This document shows, piece by piece, positions 39,001-49,728 of a DNA stretch of 64,000 nucleotides. The DNA is from Eudorina sp. 2006-703-Eu-15 (taxonomy: Eukaryota > Chlorophyta > Chlorophyceae > Chlamydomonadales > Volvocaceae): the NCBI GenBank assembly GCA_003117195.1, contig BDSI01000004.1, positions 677,290 to 741,289 on the forward strand, in the 5' to 3' direction. Position 1 is the stretch's first letter. The number at the start of each line of letters is the position of its first letter. The notes beneath the pieces were generated by a model that was given only the letters and a program-made list of their open reading frames with translations, had not been told where the DNA came from and did no database searches. The position numbers and the translations under genes were made by a program.

Positions 39001-42000
39001 TTTTTCATGCGCTGAACGTACCACCGCCAGGGGACAGCGCCCGAGGCGCCATTAAGCTCATTCCCCCGCCGTGCCTTTGACCCCATTCGCGCCCTGGGTT
39101 CCGCGCCACGCCGCGCCGTTTCGGCTCCGTGCCGCGCCGCTGCCGCACGGCACCGCAGGGCTTCCCCTGGCCGCTGCGCTCCAAGCCGCTGGCGCTGGTG
39201 CAGGTGACCGGCGGGCGGGAGGAGACGTCCGGCGGCGTGGCGGAGCTGGCCGCCACCAGCGCCGCCGCCAGTAGCGCCGCCGGCAGCGGCGGTGGTGGCG
39301 GCGACGGCTCGGCCGGTCCGGGCACGGCGATGGCGGCGGGGCGCAGGGGGAGTCCTCCCAAGTCGGCCGACCGAGCGTCGTACCGCAACCCCGCGGAGGC
39401 GCTGCTGGCGTTGGCTGTCACCCAGCAACTGCTGGCGGCGGGTGGGGTCGCTGCTGCGCCGCCGGCCCTTCGTTTACCCGCACCTCCACACGCACTCCCG
39501 TAATGTCGCGCATATGTCATCAGTTGATGACTGGCAATGCGTGGCCTGGCCCGGCCTGGCCTGGCCTGGCCTGCTGACGGGTGGCCTGCCGGGCGGATCC
39601 GCATGCTTCGATGCCGTGTTATGCTTTGGCATGCCGGGGCCGTTCCGTTAATTATCGTTTTGTCAGTTAGTCTTGAGGCTCCTGAGCGGCTCCGTGATCA
39701 GGCCGAGCGGAGTGCCCCTGCGACCCCCTGCTGCGCACGTTGTTGTTGTTGTTGACCAAACTGACGGTCACGCCACGCCACCCCGCGCGTGTCCGCGCGC
39801 CGTGCATGCGCTGCTTCCTCCCCCCCCTGGTTTTGCTCAACCTGGTTTTCCCCGCTACCCCACCCCCCTCGCGCCATCTCAACCACCACCACCGAACCTG
39901 GGCACCGTACCGCAGGTGACGTCACCAGTGCGGCCATCCTGACGCCGTACCGTGGCCAGGTGGGTGGCGTCGGACGGCCCCTTGCATGTCATGCGCGATG
40001 CCTTGCCACCAAAGAACACTCACACATGTACATATGTACACATGCTCACTGGTCCATGTCGCTGTTGTCGTTGGATGCTGTCTCGGGGTCTCAGTCACCA
40101 ATCACACAAGATACACATACACACACACACGCACCATGTTTCAGGTGGGGCGTGTGTCTCGCAAAACACACACACACACACACACACATTTCTAAACACA
40201 CACACACACACACACACCACATCCTTCCCTTCCGTGCGCTCCGGTCAGGTCCGTCTGATTGAGGCGCTGGCCCGGCAGCGCGGCCTGGAGGCGGTCTGGT
40301 CGGCAGCCGGCCAGGAGGTGGCGGTGTCCACCGTGGACGGGTACCAGGGACGGGAGGCGGATGTGGTGGTGTTCTCTGCAGTCAGGTGCGAGGGCCCGCT
40401 GGGCCGGAAAAAGGGGGGAAGAAACGGGGCAGCCACTGCACCGACCCGTGGGTCATAAGCTCACAACTGGGCGGAGACGGGGCCGGAGGTTGGGAGAGCG
40501 GTGGGGTAACGTCTGACGAGGTGAGGTGGTGCCATCGGCGCGGCGTGTTGTTGCGCGATGTGCGCGAGGGCCCCGCCCGCACCACCCGGGCCCGATGTGT
40601 GTTCGGAGGAAGGAGGCAGGGCGCGGCTGTCCGTCGCAGTCCGCAGCCCCGTCCCACCACTCCGCGATTGCCTCCAAGCAGGTGCTGTGCTGTGAGGTGC
40701 TGTGCTGTGAGGTGCTGTGCTGTGAGGTGCTGTGCTGTGCGCACAGCGAAACGCCACCGCACGGCACACACGCGCGTTCGAGCGGGGTTCGCTGACCGCA
40801 ATGACCGCCTACTCGGGGGGTCGTCCTGTCCTGTCCTGCCCTGGCGCTGGCGCTGCCACCTCGTCATCCTGTCCTGTCCTGTCCTGTCCTGGCGCTGGCG
40901 CTGGCGCTGCTACCCCAGATCCAACGAACGCGGGGCTGTGGGCTTCCTGTCCGACGCCCGCCGCATGAACGTCGCCATCACTCGGCCGCGGCGGGGCCTG
41001 GTTGTCCTGGCGGACACGGAGACGCTGACCCGTGGGTCGGCCGACTGGCGCACCTACGTCAAGTGGGCGCGCGCGCAGGTGCGGCTTAGCTCCTAGCTGG
41101 CTACGTGGCTACTGGCTACGGGGGCGCCCTGGGCATTGCACGGAAGGCTCTAAGTTCCCCGCGCGTGTGTGTTTAAAGAGAAACCCGTGCTGTGCCGTGC
41201 CGTGCTCTGATGTGGTGCGCCGTGCCGTACCGTGCCTCTGGCGTGTCAATGAAGACTGAGCCGCGAGAAGCGAAGTCCAGCGTAACAGTTGATGAAGGCG
41301 ACAGAAGCAGAGGATACCCGAAACCCGCGTGTGTGTGATGCGCCGTGTGTCGGGCCGGCCTGCCATCCTGCCATCCTGCCGGCCTGCTATCCTGCCGGCC
41401 TGCCATGCACTGGCGGCGCCGAGGGATATTACGGTAGCAAACGTTCAAGAGGACGAGCGCCATTGACCCTGACCCATGGGGCACTGCCACAACCGCCCTC
41501 GTACGACGCCGTTGCCGTGCCAGGGAGTCGTGGTGCCGGACGGTGACGTCATCGACGTCGAGGCGGTGCTCGGCCGCACCCGCTCTGTCGTGGCGACGCC
41601 ATCCGGCGGCGGCCTGTCCAGCTCCGACCCGAGCGACACCGAGGACTCCACCATCTCCCCAGTCACCACCACCTCCACCACCGGCACCACCACCACCACC
41701 ACCACCAGCGGTCGCAAAGGTGCCTCCCGAAGGAAGCCCCAGGGAGGGACGTCACAGGAGGCTGCGCCTGGCGGGGAGACTGCTGGGCGCGTTGCGACGG
41801 AGGTGGACGAGGAGGAAGAGGCGGCGGCGGCGGCGGCGGTGCTGTTGGTAGCGAAGGGGACAGCGCGGCGGCGGGGCGCCAAGAAGGCGCCTGCCGCCGC
41901 CTCGGCCGCGGCCGCGGCCGCGGCGCTCAAAGAGTCTTCGGAGCTGGAGGAGGCGGTGCCGGCCGGCCTCCCGGGGACGGGCAGCGCGGCACATGATGAG

Positions 42001-42135
42001 GCAGCCCCGGGGGCCGCGGCGGCCCGGTCGCGGACCCGGCTGGCCCCCAGGCCGCAGGCGGAGAGGGGCGTGGCGGTCGGTGGGAAGCTCGTGACACGAC
42101 GGGCGCGGGCGACCAAGAGCGGCGTGAGCGCGTGA
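31077..42135 (+). CDS. UPF1/SMUBP2-like superfamily 1 RNA/DNA helicase, 15 exons, about 1,492 aa
   Basis: Exons 31077-32595, 33224-33642, 34318-34374, 34665-34949, 35403-35561, 35782-36015, 36378-36494, 37639-37769, 37909-38102, 38518-38645, 39159-39441, 39916-39959, 40249-40385, 40919-41078 and 41524-42135; every junction keeps phase. The first exon (about 500 aa) is low-complexity and Ala/Ser/Arg-rich at its start, possibly an organelle-targeting sequence. Helicase motifs appear in order: Q-motif region [13 protein letters not shown], Walker A GPPGTGKT, motif Ia [19 protein letters not shown], Walker [10 protein letters not shown], motif [11 protein letters not shown], motif [23 protein letters not shown], motif [16 protein letters not shown] and motif [24 protein letters not shown] and the GYQGRE/NVAITR pair place it in the UPF1-like group (UPF1, SMUBP2/IGHMBP2, SETX). 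The exact orthologue is undetermined. The last exon adds a low-complexity tail. A tRNA gene lies antisense in the intron 36495-37638. Confidence 0.9.
33047..33079. repeat. CA microsatellite in helicase intron 1
   Basis: About 16 CA units, next to a copy of the dispersed intronic motif (TTCTAAACACAC near 33001; GCGGCTCAG near 33030). Confidence 0.9.
36636..36707 (-). tRNA. tRNA-Ala (anticodon TGC)
   Basis: A 72-nt cloverleaf on the minus strand. The acceptor stem GGGGCTT pairs with AAGCTCC with one G-U. The D arm is GCTC-AGTGGTA-GAGC. The anticodon arm CGCGC-TTTGCAT-GCGTG gives TGC. The T arm ACCGG-TTCGAAC-CCGGT is perfect and the discriminator is A. There is no intron and no encoded CCA. A TTTT run three bases past the discriminator fits a Pol III terminator, and the B box (GGTTCGAACC) is intact. 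It lies inside the intron between helicase exons 7 and 8, on the opposite strand. Confidence 0.96.
40096..40215. repeat. CA microsatellites in helicase intron 12
   Basis: Three CA tracts split by short spacers. One spacer contains TTTCTAAACACAC, the dispersed intronic core. Confidence 0.9.
40681..40740. repeat. 15-bp tandem repeat in helicase intron 13
   Basis: About four copies of GGTGCTGTGCTGTGA, the last incomplete. Confidence 0.9.
40824..40915. repeat. CCTGT and CTGGCG short-repeat tract in helicase intron 13
   Basis: Imperfect runs of TGTCC and CTGGCG units running up to the acceptor of exon 14. Confidence 0.8.
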
Positions 42136-42769
42136 CCGGATTGATGTCTGCAGGTGGCTGTGATGCCTTTGGTTCTGGTTTCGGTGTTTGGGAGTGAATG
42201 CTGCGACCTGCGCCCTGCGTGGTGCGCGATGCGCCGGCGCGTGTCGTCTGGCACAGCGGAGCTGGGACGACGGGTGGTGCACGACTGGTGCTGGGACGCA
42301 ACTTGTGTCACACAAGGGTGTACCGTACATGCTGCGACGTGCGGGCGGCCGCGGATCGATGCGCCGCTGGGCGGCCCCGGATGCCGCACGGGTTGATCAA
42401 ATCAAAGACAGCGCACCCAGGGCGGATACGGTGCCGGTGCCGAGTTCGAGCCCGCGCCCAGCATCGACCAGAGGTGTCCGGATCTGTGCGGGTCGGCCAG
42501 CTGCGACGGCCCTGGTCGGACGACCGAGAGCGCCACCGCTTCGGCGGGGTCCGCTGAAACCCTCCCGGGTATCCATCCATCCGTCTCGGTGATTGGTTTT
42601 TATACCCCAATCGTACTCGGGTCTTTCCCAAGCCGTACTCTTGTCTTTCCCAAGCCTGAGGCTATCCTTCCGTCCGGCCGGGCGGCGCGGGCGCTAAGCC
42701 TCCGGTCCTCCCCAACGAAGACAGCGGGCCTCCCCTCCTCCGGGCCACCCCTCCTCCGTGGTTGCGACG
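42136..42769. other. tail-to-tail intergenic region of helicase and PIG-U genes
   Basis: About 630 bases between two convergent stop codons; both 3' UTRs should fall here. No TGTAA motif was noticed on either strand. No additional gene is supported. Confidence 0.5.
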
Positions 42770-45700
42770 TCACGCAGGAGCTTGTGAGCCCGATGTCCCC
42801 TCCTTCCCCTCCGCACGCTGCTCGCTCCCTCCCTCGGCACCCTCGCCACCCGAGCCCCGCCCTCCCTGCGCCGTTTCCGCCGTACCCTGCTGCTCCCACT
42901 CCCCACCAGCCCCCAGCCGCTCCTTCCCCCGGGCCAGTCGGTCCACCCGCAGCGTCAGCCCCAGCACCTGCCCCAGCAGTACGACATGCCACACGCCGTA
43001 CAACAGCGTGATCGAGTACAGAAAGTTGCTGTTGGCGCTCTCGTACGACAACCACATGCGCTGCATGGCGGGGCCCAGCACGCACAGCAGCACCAGGCTG
43101 GCGGGCAGCAGCAGCCGCAGCCGCACCGCCGCCAGCTGCTGACGGCTCAGGAGCAGCAGCAGCGGCGCGGCGAGGCCCAGGTCCGCGACGGAGGGGAAGG
43201 GTTTGAGAGCGGCGATGCAGAGGAGCTGGATGAGGAAGAGGGCCAGGGGCCGCCGGGCACCCAGTCGCATGGCGAGGGGCGCCGCGGGGGCGCAGATCAG
43301 CGAGTGGGCCAGGAGCCGCATGTAGACCTGCGGGGGCAGAGGCGGGGGCGGCGAGGGGGCAGGCGGGGGGCGGAGGTAGGGGCAGAGGCGGGGGCGGCGA
43401 GGGGGCAGGCGGGGGCGGAGGTAGGGGCAGAGGCGGGGGCGGCGAGGGGGCAGGCGGGGGGCGGAGGTAGGGGCAGAGGCGGGGGCGGCGAGGGGGCAGG
43501 CGGGGGGCGGAGGTAGGGGCAGAGGCGGGGGCGGAGGTAGGGGCAGGCGGGGATGCAGGGACCAGGGAGGAGTAAGCGGGGTGCCGCGCGAGGCTTTACG
43601 ATGAGGGAAAGCACCGGGTCAGGGCCGTCAGGGAAAGCACCGGGTCAGGGCCGTCAGGGAAAGCACCGGGTCAGGGCCGTCAGGGAAAGCACCGGGTCAG
43701 GGCCGTCAGGGAAAGCACCGGGTCAGGGCCGTCAGGGAAAGCACCGGGTCAGGGCCGTCAGGGAAAGCACCGGGTCAGGGCCGTCAGGGAAAGCACCGGG
43801 TCAGGGCCGTCAGGGAAAGCACCGGGTCAGGGCCGTCAGGGAAAGCACCGGGTCAGGGCCGTCAGGGAAAGCACCGGGTCAGGGCCGTCAGGGAAAGCAC
43901 CGGGTCAGGGCCGTCAGGGAAAGCACCGGGTCAGGGCCGTCAGGGAAAGCACCGGGTCAGGGCCGTCAGGGAAAGCACCGGGTCAGGGCCGTCAGGGAAA
44001 GCACCGGGTCAGGGCCGTCAGGGAAAGCACCGGGTCAGGGCCGTCAGGGAAAGCACCGGGTCAGGGCCGTCAGGGAAAGCACCGGGTCAGGGCCGTCAGG
44101 GAAAGCACCGGGTCAGGGCCGTCAGGGAAAGCACCGGGTCAGGGCCGTCAGGGAAAGCACCGGGTCAGGGCCGTCAGGGAAAGCACCGGGTCAGGGCCGT
44201 CAGGGAAAGCACCGGGTCAGGGCCGTCAGGGAAAGCACCGGGTCAGGGCCGTCAGGGAAAGCACCGGGTCAGGGCCGTCAGGGAAAGCACCGGGTCAGGG
44301 CCGTCAGGGAAAGCACCGGGTCAGGGCCGTCAGGGAAAGCACCGGGTCAGGGCCGTCAGGGAAAGCACCGGGTCAGGGCCGTCAGGGAAAGCACCGGGTC
44401 AGGGCCGTCAGGGAAAGCACCGGGTCAGGGCCGTCAGGGAAAGCACCGGGTCAGGGCCGTCAGGGAAAGCACCGGGTCAGGGCCGTCAGGGAAAGCACCG
44501 GGTCAGGGCCGTCAGGGAAAGCACCGGGTCAGGGCCGTCAGGCCGCAGGACAGGCGTGGGAGCTGGGACCTTTCCGCGCGCGCCAGTTCCCAGCCAGCCA
44601 CCCACCCAACCCCGCGCTGCACCTTGGTGTCGTCGAAGACCTCCATGGTCAGGTACCACCACTGCCCAACGTTAGGCGTCGCATCGTCCAACAGCACCTG
44701 ACTGCCGTACACCCGTACCGCCCAGCACGACGCCAGCGCCTCGCCGGCCGCCGCGGCCCGGCGCGCCGCCTCGCTCGCCAGCCGCGCCGGCGCCGGCAAC
44801 TGCCCTTGCGCCGCCGCCGCCGCCGCCGCCGCCGCCGTCGGGCGCCCGGCAGCCGCCAGCTGCTCCACCGCACCCAGGACGCACAACCCGCCGCCGCCGC
44901 CGCCGTCTAAACCGCCGCCGTCAGCGAGGGGACGCAGCCGGATCCCCGGCGGTGGCGGGAGGCCGAGCAAGTACAAGTCGGAGCCGGCCAGCAACAGAAG
45001 GACTAGGGTCCCGTACAGCGCGGAGGACCGGAGCAGCTCCCGCCAGGGGAGCAGCGGCGCTCGGGCTGCTGAGGTGCCTCCGCCACCGCGAGGCATCCCG
45101 CCGCCGCAATCGCCACCGTCGGCGGCGGGGGCGGCGGCGCGGCAAGCGGGCTGTGAGGCGGCGGCGCGTTGGCCGTCGTCCGGTTTGGGCCGCGACGACG
45201 CGGCGGCACCCCCGCCGGCCGGGTCCTTCCGATGCTGGTCCGCCGGGGCTTGGCGCCGACCGACGGGTCGGTGCGAGCCGCCGGGTCGGTTGGAGGTGGG
45301 CGCCGCGGCCACCGACGCGCTGTTCCCCGACCCTGGCTTCTTCCCCCCTGCCGGTCGAGTGCCCTCATCCCCGGAGGACGACTTTGCTGGATGGTGCGCG
45401 ACCGTGCCCGCCTGCTGCTTCTGCTGGCGCTTCCGCAGCTCCGCCGCGACCTCGCCCTGACCGCAACGCAGCGGCCGCCCCTCCTCCTCCTCCTCCGCCG
45501 CCGCCGCCGCATCGTCCTCCTCCGCGCCCACAACCTCGGCCGCGGCGCCCGCCTCGCCCGAAGCCCCGCGGTTCAGGTTGCGGCCCCCGCCCGCCGCGCA
45601 GGGCGGGCCCACCAGCCTCAGCGGCGTCGCCACGTCCTCAGGCCCGTACGACAAGAGGCAGGCGACGGGAAGCTGCAAGGTAATCGGCACACGGACGTTG

Positions 45701-46622
45701 CTTTCGCTTTCGCTTTCGCTTTCGCGGGGCGGCGGGGGTCACCGCAAAGGAGGGCCCCACGCGAGATGGCGGGTGCGCACACACCGCACCTGAGCTCGGT
45801 CGGGTCGGTCGATCGGGTTCCCCTTCTAAACACACCGCACAGCAGTCCCTCTCGAATGTCTACAGCGTTACCCCCTTCCCCCCGTCGTGTGTCGCGGGTC
45901 AGTGGGTCGTCCGTGGCGGCTGAAATGAGACGTCCGCCCTGACCTGCTGCACCAGGAGCGGATCCCCGCGATCCATCGCCGTCCCCGTCCCCGGCGTGGT
46001 AAGGACTCTGCAACCGCCCCCCGGGGGAGCTCACCAGCAGCACGGCCGAGTGGATGCACATGTACGACACGACGGCCAAGCCCAGCGCCGCCACCGCGGG
46101 CCGTCGCAGGCAGGCGCCGTACAGCGCGACGACCACCGCCAGAGACTCCAGGGGGGAGGTGGTGCCGGCTGCGGACGCCGCCAGCGTGAAGGGGTTGAGC
46201 AGGTAGACCCAGGCCAGGGCGTACGGCAACACGGAGGGACCACACAAGGCAGACGGCTGGGGGGCTTTTGGGGACCTTACAGCCTCGGGCTGGGATGGCT
46301 GTACGCTTGTACGGCAAAAGAGCCTGAAGGCAAGCCGGTACAACAGCAGCGCTGTCAGAATGTCGAGGAGGGTGTTCGGGAGGACGTAGAGGAGGTCGTG
46401 GTCTGCCAACCCGGCGTACAGCCATAGGGCCAGCGGCGGTGTACGGCAGGAGGAGCCGGTGTAGGGTGAGACGCCTTGATGGAACAGCGCAAGTCCCTCT
46501 CGGAGCTCCAGATTGCTGTTGGCCGCTGTCGAGACCTCGATGCGCCATGCCAGCCATCGTCCAATACCGCTCCAAGCGAGCAGCAAGCGCACCGCAGCGC
46601 CCACGAGAGCGGGGAACAACAT
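42770..46622 (-). CDS. PIGU: PIG-U, GPI transamidase subunit, three exons, about 731 aa
   Basis: Exons 46622-46035, 45672-44623 and 43327-42770; phases join. PIG-U (CDC91) is a polytopic ER membrane subunit of the complex that attaches GPI anchors to proteins. Family hallmarks are visible: an N-terminal helix followed by LREGLALFHQGVSPYTGSSC, TPPLALWLY, then AWVYLLNPFTLA in exon 1; LLDDATPNVGQWWYLTMEVF at the end of exon 2; and FPSVADLGL plus SANSNFLYSITLLYGVWHV in exon 3. These match the conserved order in animal and yeast PIG-U. The protein is far longer than the roughly 435 aa of human PIG-U, mostly because exon 2 carries a long Glu/Ala/Gly/Ser-rich insertion between membrane segments. Stop codons come soon after exon 3's hydrophobic part, with a Gly/Glu-rich tail. 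Intron 2 contains two tandem-repeat arrays. Confidence 0.92.
43331..43553. repeat. 46-bp G-rich minisatellite, about 4.5 copies, at the acceptor end of PIG-U intron 2
   Basis: Units of about 46 bp made of GGGCAGAGGCGGGGG, GCGAGGGGGCAGG and GCGGAGGTAG blocks. One unit has a single-base deletion and the last is shortened. It reaches to within a few bases of the exon 3 acceptor at 43328. On the transcript strand it forms the C-rich tract upstream of the acceptor. Confidence 0.92.
43605..44540. repeat. 26-bp satellite, 36 perfect copies, in PIG-U intron 2
   Basis: Exactly 936 bases, which is 36 times 26. The unit begins GGGAAAGCACCGGGTC and ends AGGGCCGTCA. I saw no variant unit when reading through the array. 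The unit is not a multiple of three, so the long open frame over it (one 26-residue cycle per three units) is an artefact. Confidence 0.97.
45705..45726. repeat. CTTTCG hexanucleotide run in PIG-U intron/exon border area
   Basis: About 3.5 units of TTTCGC just inside intron 1, upstream of exon 2. Confidence 0.8.
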
Positions 46623-47269
46623 AGCGTATTATCTGGGCTGTGTGTCTGGGTAAATGATCGCAGACGAGTCTCCTGCCCTGATTCCGTGAAATGCCAGTGC
46701 TCGATATGTTGTGGCATGTCACAGTTTTTACATTATGATTTTATAGTGCAATAGGAACATGCATCTGTTTCGCGAACTCGTTAGGGATAGCAAGCAAAAT
46801 TTGGATTAGATCAAATTTGAACTGAACTGCACAAAAAACTCCCAGTTATAGTTGATTACCCTTGGTTATATGCACAGATGCAACCGTGCACCGTCGCTGA
46901 CTTTGGTGGTTGCAGTGGTTGGCAGTTGAATCAAATACTCCGACACGCCGAGTCGCCGACATCGTCGAAATCGTACCACCTCAGCTGGAGCCTCTTGATA
47001 ACGGGTATGATCCACAGCAATTACTGCAGAGGTCGGCAAAGTTTACGGCTCGAAAGTTGTATCTCTTACGCAGCGATGGACCTGCACCACGGCCACCAAA
47101 AGGCTTCGAGCCCTCCAGACACATCAGGTACCCCTGTGCGTCACAAAATGATTCAGTTTACAATGGGCCCCACGGACTATCAGTGACAGCCGGAAATCGG
47201 GCGCTCCATATAGTGCCCTCGCAGAAACAGCTGAAACACATGCACACATCAATGCCTACCAGGGCCCTA
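46623..47269. other. intergenic region upstream of PIG-U
   Basis: Contains the presumed PIG-U promoter just above 46622, with an AT-rich stretch at about 46.72-46.87 kb. The right part should be 3' UTR or flank of the SDR gene. No gene recognised. Confidence 0.45.
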
Positions 47270-47274
47270 TTACA
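47270..47274 (-). promoter_or_regulatory. candidate TGTAA polyadenylation signal of the SDR gene
   Basis: TGTAA on the minus strand about 240 bases past the stop at 47515. Confidence 0.45.
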
Positions 47275-47514
47275 TAGGATAGCGCACCGGCACGGCACCG
47301 GCCGCGCCGTGTCCGATCCCTTAGCGCCAACACATCTGCAGCGGCGTTGTTCAACTCACATCCACCAAAACCTCGATTAATGTCAGGCTCTCTGCACACC
47401 CAGGATTGCTGTCAAGTCCCTCTCCCCTGCACGACGAAGTGCGTCCCATCCCCGGGTACCCACCAGGGGCCATGGGTGGCCCTCTACCCGTCTCTACCCC
47501 TGACTCTGATCGTT

Positions 47515-49689
47515 CTATTGCCCCTGCTCGCTTTCCTGCTCCCGTACTTGACGCGCGTCGTACTCCTTGACGTACTGCACCGCCTCCCGGAAGGACTCGG
47601 TGATGTTTCTGTACGGCACCTGCAGCCCCAGGTCCGCCTCGCTGGACGAGCTGTCGAAGAGCAGGGTGCCGTACGCGACTGTGCGGACCAGGTCGGGCGG
47701 AGCCTGCGGGTGCCGGGTGGTGGTGACCGCGGGGCTGCTGGGTCGTCCCACAACTCTCTGTCGTACTCGGGATATTGTACGGCAAGGGTTCGGGTAAAAC
47801 GTACGGAACCCAGAACAAAGCGATGGTCCCAGTTATCCAGTCAGATTGCCTGTTTGCCCAGCCCACGGGTCATTCCTCCCTTGGGGTTCGTTGCTTTCTC
47901 AACCGGATGCAAGCCCTAGAGGTGGCGGTGGCCTTGCCGTGAGATAGCAGCGTCCACGTTTTGTCATGAACTGCACTACTACGTCGCCTCCCAAGTAATG
48001 TTTGCAACCAAGGATGATCTATTGTAGTGCCCAGCACCTCGGTATGATATGATATGGCACGACGATGAAACGGTCCTCTCCTTCCCTTCCCTCACTCGGC
48101 CATGGTCGTTGGCTTCCGTTGTAGTTCCGAACTTCTGACACCTGGGAGCGAGGGGAGACTGCCTTATCCGGCCACAGTCCATGCCACCCCGCGGCCCCCC
48201 GCCCCCATCCCACACCCACCCATCCTCAGGCCCACACTCACCTGCGGCGGCAAGCCCGTGAGGGCCGCGCATCCGGCCGCCGCCGCCGCCCACAGGGCCG
48301 CCAGCCACACCGGCACCCTGCCCCGGGGCGCGGGCGTGCCGCTGAGCTGCGCGAGCGTGTCGTAGTACTCCGCCGTACTCATCCGTTGGTTACCGACCTG
48401 ACGTCGTACGGGAGTGCATGAGTACGAGCACGTCCATACACACGCCGCACACACGGCACACACCGGGGGCGGCGGACAACGCAGCGCGGGGATCCCGGGA
48501 AAGCCCGGCGAGCGCCTGAGGGACTGAAAATACGACAAAAATACGGCGGGCTGGGTGGGGGCTGCGGCACGGTCATGGGCTGAGGCTGGCTGCTACGCAC
48601 GTTGGTCAAGGGTAGCTAGCCGCCGCAAGGTGTGCCGCTGGGACGCGCCACCGGGCTGTCCGGCCGTGAGAGCACGCCGCGACGCATGCATCCAGGTACG
48701 GCATGCTGTACGGCACACACCCAACCTCGTACAGTACGGCATGCCTCCAACCGACGCACCCACCAGGTACCTCCTCCCCGGCTGGCCCCGGAGCAGGGCT
48801 GCGACGATGGCCGCGGCGGCGTCCCCCACGCCAATGTACGTGAACACCGTGTGGTGGCCCAGCGTGGCGGGAACCTGAGGAGGGCGAGGGGTGGGGGTGG
48901 GGTTAACATGAAAAACAGAAAATAGGAAGGGGGGATGGGGTCGCGGGTCGAAGGCTGCCGTACAGGTGGCTGCTGAACTACTCGCATCTCCTGTGCCGTA
49001 CATGCGGAGGGCGAGGGGCCCACTGTAACACGCTTCTGATAACAATTACAAGGTCGTTGCAGGCGCGCTGGGCCCGGGGGTCGCTGCTGCCGTACCTTGC
49101 CCCGTACGAGGTCGGCAATCCGCATCACGTCCTCCTCCTGCCCCGAAACCAGTCGCCGGTCGGCGCCCACGACGCACGCCAGCGCCACCACACACGCCGG
49201 CAGCCCCGCCTCCTTCGCCATGCGGAGCACCGCCGCGTCACCCGCGGCCTTGCTGCGGGCGTAGCGGCTGGCGGGGGGGCCCGGCGGCGTGTCCGGCTGC
49301 AGAGGCCTCTCCGCGGAGCCCCAGCCCCCGGGCGGGCAGCCCATGGCGAGGATGGTGCTCACCTGTACGACCTGCAGGAGAACACCGCCGTACATACACA
49401 TGTCGTACAAGTACGGCGTCGGGGTTCGGCATGGGGTGGCTCCTGGGCAGGATGGCGGCGCCCGGCCAGCTGGGTGGCTAGCCGCATGGGGCGAGCGATA
49501 CGGGCGGTTTTTGGCGCGCGCGCGATGTGGATGTGGATGTGGACGCGGATGCGGATGTGGATGGTGATGGTGATGTGCTGCGGGTTCCAGGGGCCTGAGG
49601 CGTCTGGATGGCTCTGGCGGTCCTTCGGCGGCCAATGGTGAGGGACTTAACATTTTATGTGTGTGCTTGTGTGTACTGGCAGGCACGGC

Positions 49690-49728
<39 letters not shown>

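Noticed and set aside
43553..44701. 382-residue open frame and possible array of a repeat protein or CRISPR-like locus
   Set aside because: The 26-bp units are contiguous with no spacers, the unit is not a codon multiple, and the array lies in a phase-supported PIG-U intron.
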